From contig CAZDCO010000020.1 in assembly GCA_964504025.1 (NCBI GenBank), positions 1-25,876 of the forward strand: a stretch of DNA of 25,876 nt. Direction: 5' to 3'. The DNA is from Scatosoma sp964504025 (lineage in GTDB: Bacteria; Bacillota; Clostridia; Christensenellales; Borkfalkiaceae). Made by a program: the position numbers and the translations under genes. This document shows, in pieces, positions 22,336-25,876 of this stretch (within the stretch, counting starts at the first letter, position 1; each line of letters begins with the position of its first letter). The notes beneath the pieces were generated by a model that searched no databases, was not told the DNA's origin, and worked only from the letters and a program-made list of their open reading frames with translations.

Positions 22336-23235
22336 ATGAAAAAATCTATTCGTATTTTGTTATACGTCGGGTTAGCCGCACTCGTAGTCGGCGCGATCGT
22401 ATGCGTGGCGGCACTCGCCGCAACCGATTGGAAGATAGACGATCTGTCCTCCGTACGCGCGGAAATGCGGACGTTTACCGAAGAGGACAGCGACGAAGTG
22501 AAATCGATCGACGTGGACTTTAACAACGCGAAAATCGTCGTGCAAGTCAGCGAAAGCGCGCAACGCGTATCGGTAGAGTATCCGCAAATGAAAGACGCGT
22601 CGGGGAAGGACGCCACGACGCTGACCGTGCAAGCGACGGCGAACGCTTTTACCGTCAAGGAAACGCAAAAGTCGTTTTTTCAATTCGGGTTCAACACGGT
22701 TATCCCCGTCGTAACGGTAACGTTGCCGACGAGCCGTACATATACCCTCCGTCTTCGCACGAGCAACGGTGAAATTTCCGTGCAAGGCGCGGCGTTACTT
22801 GCCGACGAAGTCCTTTTGGAAACGAAGAACGGAAACGTAAGCTGTACGGTACAAACGATCGAAGCGAGCGGCAACGTTCTTTTGGATACGAAGAACGGCA
22901 AAATCGAAGTCCAAAGCTCCATCACCGCAGGCGAGAACGTACGCGTGGAAACGAAGAACGGTGAAATTCGTTTAACGGAGAAGGTAACCGCACCCGTCGT
23001 CGCCGTCGAAACGAAAAACGGACGTTGCACGGCGCGGAATATCGCCGCAAACGATATTACGTTCGGCACGAACGTAGGCGACGTAGATCTCAACGTAGAC
23101 GGCGCAAGAAGCGATTACACGATCGAAGTTACACACTCGCTCGGTAACTGTAACGTTAGCAACCAACAAGGCGGCGAGAAAACGTTGCGCGTGTTTGCGG
23201 ATACGGGAAATATCGAAGTGTACTTCACTCGATAA
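22336..23235 (+). CDS. DUF4097-family membrane-anchored beta-helix-like protein
   Basis: 299 aa. An N-terminal helix (about 7-30) acts as an uncleaved anchor or signal peptide with no lipobox. The rest is beta-rich and probably outside the membrane. From about residue 145 the sequence repeats a (T/S)xNGx pattern roughly every 20-22 residues: TSNGEISV, TKNGNVSC, TKNGKIEV, TKNGEIRL, TKNGRCTA and a weaker TNVGDVDL. This is the stacked-strand pattern of DUF4097 putative adhesin-like proteins. The gene starts one base after the HAAS stop, with AAGGAGA inside the previous gene, and ends before a strong terminator. Function is unknown; it is the last gene of the PadR module. Confidence 0.9.
   Translation: MKKSIRILLYVGLAALVVGAIVCVAALAATDWKIDDLSSVRAEMRTFTEEDSDEVKSIDVDFNNAKIVVQVSESAQRVSVEYPQMKDASGKDATTLTVQATANAFTVKETQKSFFQFGFNTVIPVVTVTLPTSRTYTLRLRTSNGEISVQGAALLADEVLLETKNGNVSCTVQTIEASGNVLLDTKNGKIEVQSSITAGENVRVETKNGEIRLTEKVTAPVVAVETKNGRCTARNIAANDITFGTNVGDVDLNVDGARSDYTIEVTHSLGNCNVSNQQGGEKTLRVFADTGNIEVYFTR
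22822..23021 (+). repeat. Coding repeats within the DUF4097 gene
   Basis: Four near-identical copies of ACGAAGAACGG (the last with AAA instead of AAG) begin at 22822, 22888, 22951 and 23011. They are 66, 63 and 60 nt apart and encode TKNG at the turns of successive strands. Confidence 0.8.
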
Positions 23236-23252
23236 CCAAAAAAAGTAGACGA

Positions 23253-23287
23253 AAGCCCTGCACTTTACCGTGCAGGGCTTCTTTTTT
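23253..23287. terminator. Bidirectional intrinsic terminator
   Basis: AAGCCCTGCAC (23253-23263) pairs perfectly with 23270-23280 across a 6-nt loop. CTTTTTT follows on the plus strand, and a run of T follows about 8 nt after the stem on the minus strand. It separates the convergent DUF4097 and nrnA genes. Confidence 0.9.
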
Positions 23288-23297
23288 CAATTCCCTT

Positions 23298-24263
23298 TTA
23301 ATCGTTCAAATATTGCGATACCGTATAGGAAAGTTTATCGAGCACCTCTTCCAAATCGCCGAACAGCATGCAACCTGCCGCGCGAACGTGTCCGCCGCCG
23401 CCGTACACCGCCGCGATCTTGTTGACGTCGGCGTATTCTTTCGAGCGCAACGAAATTTTATATTGACGGTATTTCACTTCCATCACCGAAGCCGCCACCT
23501 CTACGCCGTCCACGTTCAAGGGAAAATCGACAAAGCCTTCCGTCATGCCGTTATCCGCGCCGCAACGCTCCATCATTTCACGCGTCGTTACGATCACCGC
23601 GAAACGGTCGTCGAAATAGTAGCGCATGCCGCTCATCACCGTAGCGTGCAACGCTGCGCGCGCTTTCGGTTGTTTCTTGAACAAATTATAATTGTAATAG
23701 CGCACGTTCGCGCCTGCCGCAACCAACTCCGCCGCCAGCGAAAACGTTTCTTCCGTTACGTCGTCGTGGGAGAAATTGCCCGAATCGGTCAACAGCCCGA
23801 CGAGCAAGTATTCCGCCGTTTTTTTATCCAACGACACACCCATGTATTTGATGAGTTGCGCTACGTTCATACAATTTGCCGAACAATCGCGTACGTAATT
23901 GTACGCGGCGTACCGCGTGTTCGAGATATGGTGATCGATATTGACGGTATCGATACGCTTCCGTTGTGCGCGTAAAAACTCGTCCGACAACGCACCCAAA
24001 CGGGATACGTCCGCGCAATCGACGCATACCAACAAATCGTAATCTTGCGAGGGAGTTTTTTTGAAGGTATCCACGCCGTAGATAAAGGACAAATTCGACG
24101 GGATCTCCGTTTCTACGCACACTTCGTTTTCGATATGCAAGGCGTCCAACGCCGCGGACAACGCCAACGCGCTGCCGATCGCGTCGCCGTCCGGACGCAT
24201 GTGCGTAAAAATCGCCACTCGGTTCGCCTTTTTCAGTTTGTTTGCAACAGTTTCCATAGCCAT
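23298..24263 (-). CDS. nrnA: DHH-family oligoribonuclease / pAp phosphatase NrnA
   Basis: 321 aa. It degrades short RNA oligonucleotides and may hydrolyse pAp, a by-product of sulfate activation, or the c-di-AMP product pApA. The DHH domain has HMRPDGDAIGSALAL (D25, D27), VCVDCAD (D82) and NIDHHISN (DHH at 110-112), and a fourth metal-binding segment LLTDSGNF. The DHHA1 domain has the substrate loop YGGGGHVRAAGC near the C-terminus. Two ATGs, 24263 and 24257, both fit an AAGGAAGG SD; the second has better spacing. It follows infB and rbfA, the usual Firmicutes order. If it cleaves pApA it would work with CdaA encoded about 12 kb away (inference). Confidence 0.94.
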   Translation of the reverse strand: MAMETVANKLKKANRVAIFTHMRPDGDAIGSALALSAALDALHIENEVCVETEIPSNLSFIYGVDTFKKTPSQDYDLLVCVDCADVSRLGALSDEFLRAQRKRIDTVNIDHHISNTRYAAYNYVRDCSANCMNVAQLIKYMGVSLDKKTAEYLLVGLLTDSGNFSHDDVTEETFSLAAELVAAGANVRYYNYNLFKKQPKARAALHATVMSGMRYYFDDRFAVIVTTREMMERCGADNGMTEGFVDFPLNVDGVEVAASVMEVKYRQYKISLRSKEYADVNKIAAVYGGGGHVRAAGCMLFGDLEEVLDKLSYTVSQYLND

Positions 24264-24276
24264 ACCTTCCTTTAAG

Positions 24277-24299
24277 GAAAAACGCGGAATATCCGCGCT
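24277..24299 (-). terminator. Hairpin with T5 between rbfA and nrnA
   Basis: On the minus strand CGCGGA (24292-24297) pairs with TCCGCG (24283-24288) across a 3-nt loop, and TTTTT follows directly (24278-24282). Outer A-T and G-U pairs may lengthen the stem to 8 bp. It could partly terminate the infB-rbfA transcript before nrnA. A second palindrome, TTCCTTAAAGGAA, lies just downstream and overlaps the nrnA SD. Confidence 0.45.
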
Positions 24300-24307
24300 T
24301 TACTTCC

Positions 24308-24685
24308 TTAGTTTTCCTCGCCGTCCTCTTGAGGGCGAGTTTGAATTTTCTTGAACAGTTCGTCCATTTTCGCGCCGTAACTCATGCTGCCGTCCGTCCG
24401 GAAGGTCAACGCGGGAACGGTACGCATACGCATAACCTGCGCCAACTCGTGCCGAATATGCCCTGCCGACGCTTGCAATGCGGCGAACGCGCGTTCCGAT
24501 TCCGCAGGCGTGCAACCGTAGATACTCACGTACACGTACGCCGTTTTCAAATCGGGAGCGACGTCCGCTTCGGTGACGGATATCAACCCCTTCAAATCGG
24601 GGTTTTTATCCTTCATACGGCGAATAATCTCGCTGATTTCCTTTTGATATTCCCCGTTCAAACGGGAAGTTCTCGACACTTTCAT
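24308..24685 (-). CDS. rbfA: Ribosome-binding factor A
   Basis: 125 aa from the ATG at 24685. RbfA binds the free 30S subunit and helps mature the 5' end of 16S rRNA. The start KVSRTSRLNGEYQKEISEII, the core LKGLISVTEADVAPDLKTAYVYVSIYG, and the segment RHELAQVMRMRTVPALTFRTDGSM are all typical of the KH-type RbfA fold. The ATG shares one base with the infB stop (TAATG), so translation is coupled; GGAGGA lies 12 nt upstream. A longer open frame to 24715 overlaps infB and does not look like RbfA. Order infB-rbfA-nrnA is standard. Confidence 0.95.
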   Translation of the reverse strand: MKVSRTSRLNGEYQKEISEIIRRMKDKNPDLKGLISVTEADVAPDLKTAYVYVSIYGCTPAESERAFAALQASAGHIRHELAQVMRMRTVPALTFRTDGSMSYGAKMDELFKKIQTRPQEDGEEN

Positions 24686-25876
24686 TACGCTTTGATTTCC
24701 TCCGTAACGTAACATTCGATAATATCGCCGACGCGAATTTCGTTAAAGCCTTCGATCGCGCAACCACATTCGTAGCCGTAACCCACTTCTTTGACGTCGT
24801 CCTTGAAACGTTTTAACTGCTTCACGCCGCCTTCGCAAATCATAATGTCTTCGCGATAGATACGCAACTTACCGCCGCGAACGATCTTACCGTCGATAAC
24901 ATAGCAGCCTGCGATCGTGCCCACGCCCGTGATATTGAATGTTTGACGGACTTCGCATTTACCCGTCATCACTTCTTTGATCTTCGGTGCGAGCATACCC
25001 TTCAACGCCGCTTCGATATCTTCCAACAATTCGTAAATGATACGATAGCTTCTTACGTCTACCTTGGAGCTTTCCGCAAGTTTCTTCGCCTTGGTATCGG
25101 GACGAACGTTAAAGCCGATGATGATCGCGTTCGCACTATCGGCGAGCATAACATCGCCCTCGTTGATCGCGCCTGCCGCGCCGTGGATAACTTTGACACG
25201 TACTTCTTCGTTGGAAAGCTTCTCCAACGATTGTTTCACCGCTTCCACGCTGCCTTGTACGTCGCCCTTGACGATCAAGTTCAAGTTCTTCATCTTGCCT
25301 TCTTCGACTTGTGCGAATACGTCGTCGAGCGTTACGCGGCTTTGTTCTTTGATCATGCTTTCGCGTTGTTTGTTCTTTCTTTCTTCCTGTACCTGCTTCA
25401 TCAACGCTTGATCGACTGCCATAATGCTATCGCCTGCGTTGGGAACGTCCTCTAAACCGAGAATGGATACCGCCATGGACGGACCGGCAGTTTTCACCGC
25501 TCTGCCCTTATCGTCGAACATAGCGCGCACGCGTCCCATCGTCGTACCGGAAATGATATTGTCGCCCGTTTTCAGCGTACCCGTTTGTACGATAATGCTT
25601 GCCACGGGGCCTTTACCCTTATCCAACTTCGCTTCGATAATCGTACCCTTGGCTTGACGATCGGGATCGGCTTTCAACTCTTGCATTTCTGCAACCAAGT
25701 TGACGGCGTCGAGCAATTCGTCGATGCCCATACCCGTCTTTGCGGAAACGGGAACGATCATCGTATCGCCGCCCCATTCTTCGGGAACGAGTTCGTGTTC
25801 GATCAACTCCTGCTTTACTCTGTCGGGGTTAACTTCGTATTTATCCATTTTATTCATCGCGACGATAATGGGCACG
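24685..25876 (-). CDS. infB: Translation initiation factor IF-2, C-terminal part (runs off right edge)
   Basis: Only the last 396 codons are in the window; the N-terminus and most of the GTPase domain lie beyond 25876. Visible are the G4 motif NKMD, G5-type PVSAKTGMGIDELLD, domain II (GTIIEAKLDKGKGPVASIIVQ), domain III (NLIVKGDVQGSVEAVKQSLEKL, then VIHGAAGAINEGDVMLA), and the fMet-tRNA-binding C2 domain (VGTIAGCYVIDGKIVRGGKLRIYR, GYECGCAIEGF). IF-2 brings initiator tRNA to the ribosome. The stop overlaps the rbfA start by one base. Confidence 0.97.
   Translation of the reverse strand, partial: VPIIVAMNKMDKYEVNPDRVKQELIEHELVPEEWGGDTMIVPVSAKTGMGIDELLDAVNLVAEMQELKADPDRQAKGTIIEAKLDKGKGPVASIIVQTGTLKTGDNIISGTTMGRVRAMFDDKGRAVKTAGPSMAVSILGLEDVPNAGDSIMAVDQALMKQVQEERKNKQRESMIKEQSRVTLDDVFAQVEEGKMKNLNLIVKGDVQGSVEAVKQSLEKLSNEEVRVKVIHGAAGAINEGDVMLADSANAIIIGFNVRPDTKAKKLAESSKVDVRSYRIIYELLEDIEAALKGMLAPKIKEVMTGKCEVRQTFNITGVGTIAGCYVIDGKIVRGGKLRIYREDIMICEGGVKQLKRFKDDVKEVGYGYECGCAIEGFNEIRVGDIIECYVTEEIKA

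Noticed and set aside
22822..23021. CRISPR-like spaced repeats
   Set aside because: The 11-nt repeats are in frame inside the DUF4097 gene and encode structural turns; spacing shrinks in steps of 3 nt, which fits a protein repeat.

Overview
The window looks like chromosomal DNA of a mid-GC Bacillota, most likely a member of the Clostridia. The evidence is a large Bacillus-type SRP RNA with an Alu domain, the diadenylate cyclase CdaA, a clostridial-style iscS-iscU pair beside an Rrf2/IscR-type regulator, a PadR-HAAS-DUF4097 envelope module, and strong sigma-A-type promoters with 17-nt spacers and AGGAGG-type ribosome binding sites. I see no tRNA, rRNA, CRISPR array, insertion sequence or phage gene. 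Most genes lie on the minus strand.

Layout. 1-543: a consensus minus-strand promoter with an SD for a gene that leaves the left edge, then the plus-strand SRP RNA gene (ffs). 544-4202: a minus operon of a MATE transporter, a thioredoxin-reductase-like flavoprotein and DNA polymerase IV (dinB). 4273-4901: a single plus-strand gene for a two-TM protein with a PH-like domain. 4918-8973: a sulfur and Fe-S operon, metY-cysK-iscS-iscU, with a leader holding two 21-bp inverted repeats and a 22-codon upstream ORF. The divergent regulator (8988-9443) has three Cys, as in IscR. 9552-12793: cdaA, a 34-codon single-TM ORF in the usual place of cdaR, lysC and an alpha/beta hydrolase. 12828-21324: holA, a ComEC without its C-terminal metallo-beta-lactamase domain, and a 1,884-residue DUF4011/SF1-helicase/nuclease-like/DUF3320 protein resembling the single-gene antiphage protein HheA. 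21395-23287: the plus-strand padR-HAAS-DUF4097 module. 23298-25876: infB (partial)-rbfA-nrnA.

How the parts relate. The metY operon converts sulfide into homocysteine and cysteine and then mobilises cysteine sulfur to the IscU scaffold. A cysteine-ligated Rrf2 regulator beside it would close a feedback loop. The cdaA transcript joins c-di-AMP synthesis to aspartate-family amino acid synthesis.

The items most worth a second look are the reduced CdaR-like peptide, the leader ORF and paired operators of the sulfur operon, the flavoprotein that lacks NADPH-binding motifs, and the giant helicase whose transglutaminase-like and nuclease-like domains seem to have lost catalytic residues. All functional statements come from reading motifs; no database search was run.
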